Shown: positions 6,173 to 6,722 of the stretch, piece after piece
Layout of the letters: every line of letters begins with the position of its first letter
Position numbering within the stretch: position 1 is the stretch's first letter
From: Aquimonas sp044344935
GTDB taxonomy: Bacteria > Pseudomonadota > Gammaproteobacteria > Xanthomonadales > Xanthomonadaceae
Direction of reading: 5' to 3'
DNA length: 6,722 nt
NCBI GenBank assembly: GCA_044344935.1
Contig: JBIJCA010000258.1
Location: 1 to 6,722 of the forward strand
Made by a program: the position numbers and the translations under genes
Notes under the pieces: model-generated
What the model was told of the DNA's origin: nothing
The model's database searches: none
What the model saw: only the letters and a program-made list of their open reading frames with translations

Positions 6173-6722
6173 TCAGAACTTCCATTCCACCGACAGCGCT
6201 GCCTCGCGGCCCTTGCGATACGCGCGGGTCGGAGATCCGCCCTGCTCGAAACGCACTTCCGGGTCGAGCAGGTTGCGCAGCCGCAGCTTCACCGCGAAGC
6301 CATCCCACGGCAGTTTCTGCGACAGGGTCAAGTCAAGCTGATTGAACGGCTGCTCGTAGACATCCGGCAAACCGTTGACGCCGACTCGCGATATGCGTTC
6401 GCCGAACACGTTCCAGGACAGCTGCGCCTCGGTGCGGCCTTCTGGATGCAGATAGGACAGGGACGCGTTGGCCACGTACTTCGACTGCCCCTGCAGCGGT
6501 CGCAGGGTGTTGGTCTGGATGCCGGGGTCACCGAGGTCGATTTCGGAGTCGATGCGCGCGTAGTTGGCGCCGAAGTAGACATCCTGCCAGGGCAGCCGCT
6601 TGAGGAAGCCGGGCAGGAAACCCAGCTGTCCGACGCCGCCGAACGACCTGTAGACATCGAACTCGATGCCGACGTTGGTCGCACTGTCGGCGTTGTCGAT
6701 GGCCAGCAGCTCGCCCGAGGCA
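6173..6722 (-). CDS. TonB-dependent receptor, C-terminal part
   Basis: The last 182 residues of an outer-membrane transporter; the N-terminal plug, TonB box and most of the barrel lie beyond the right edge. The frame is open without interruption from the edge to TGA at 6175-6173. The visible part alternates amphipathic beta-strands and loops: ATNVGIEFDVYRSFG, DVYFGANYARIDSEIDL, RPLQGQSKYVANASLSYLHP, AQLSWNVFGERISRVG, FAVKLRLRNLLDP. It ends EAALSVEWKF, with the terminal Phe expected for insertion by the BAM complex. RPLQGQS, the VYEQP-LDL segment and the RKGR-before-last-strand pattern recall Oar-like/Bacteroidota-type receptors (memory, not a search). Such receptors use TonB energy to import large or scarce ligands; the ligand cannot be told from this end. 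The beta-helix gene follows 124 bp downstream in the same direction, so co-transcription is plausible. A GTG at 6475 is an internal Val, not a start. Confidence 0.92.
   Translation of the reverse strand, partial: ASGELLAIDNADSATNVGIEFDVYRSFGGVGQLGFLPGFLKRLPWQDVYFGANYARIDSEIDLGDPGIQTNTLRPLQGQSKYVANASLSYLHPEGRTEAQLSWNVFGERISRVGVNGLPDVYEQPFNQLDLTLSQKLPWDGFAVKLRLRNLLDPEVRFEQGGSPTRAYRKGREAALSVEWKF

Overview
The window is GC-rich bacterial DNA, most likely from a gammaproteobacterium of the Xanthomonadales/Lysobacterales. This rests on the full-length error-prone polymerase DnaE2, the TonB-dependent receptor with a periplasmic or secreted partner, and the style of the intergenic DNA: GTAG-headed hairpins, AGCGGTA heptamer runs, GGTGGGTC/GACCCACC hairpins and CCCTCACCCC motifs, which I associate from memory with that order. 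The assignment is an inference, not a database result.

Layout: (1) 1-789 holds no convincing gene. It contains two 208-bp MITE-like elements with imperfect 23-bp terminal inverted repeats (22-229 and 320-527, about 94% identical, period 298 bp), a short 7-bp repeat between them, and a 7-bp AGCGGTA tandem array (572-619). (2) 790-3978 (+) is a complete dnaE2 (imuC), the translesion DNA polymerase of the ImuA-ImuB-DnaE2 mutasome. Its usual upstream partner imuB is not in the 789 bp before it. (3) 3979-4353 is a convergent intergenic region with REP-like hairpins, a degenerate 82/83-bp direct repeat and an intrinsic terminator serving the minus-strand gene. (4) 4354-6048 (-) encodes a 564-aa exported protein with a predicted parallel beta-helix, ten mature cysteines and conserved-looking acidic aromatic motifs; its function is unknown. 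(5) 6173-6722 (-) is the C-terminal part of a TonB-dependent outer-membrane receptor that runs off the right edge.

The two minus-strand genes lie in the same direction, 124 bp apart with no clear terminator between them. They look like an outer-membrane transporter and its exported partner, in one transcript or in two closely linked ones. A sequence 12/14 matched to a Pho box lies in the gap. dnaE2 converges on this pair and is functionally unrelated to it. The least-understood system here is the receptor/beta-helix pair; the most structured non-coding DNA is the MITE-like pair upstream of dnaE2.
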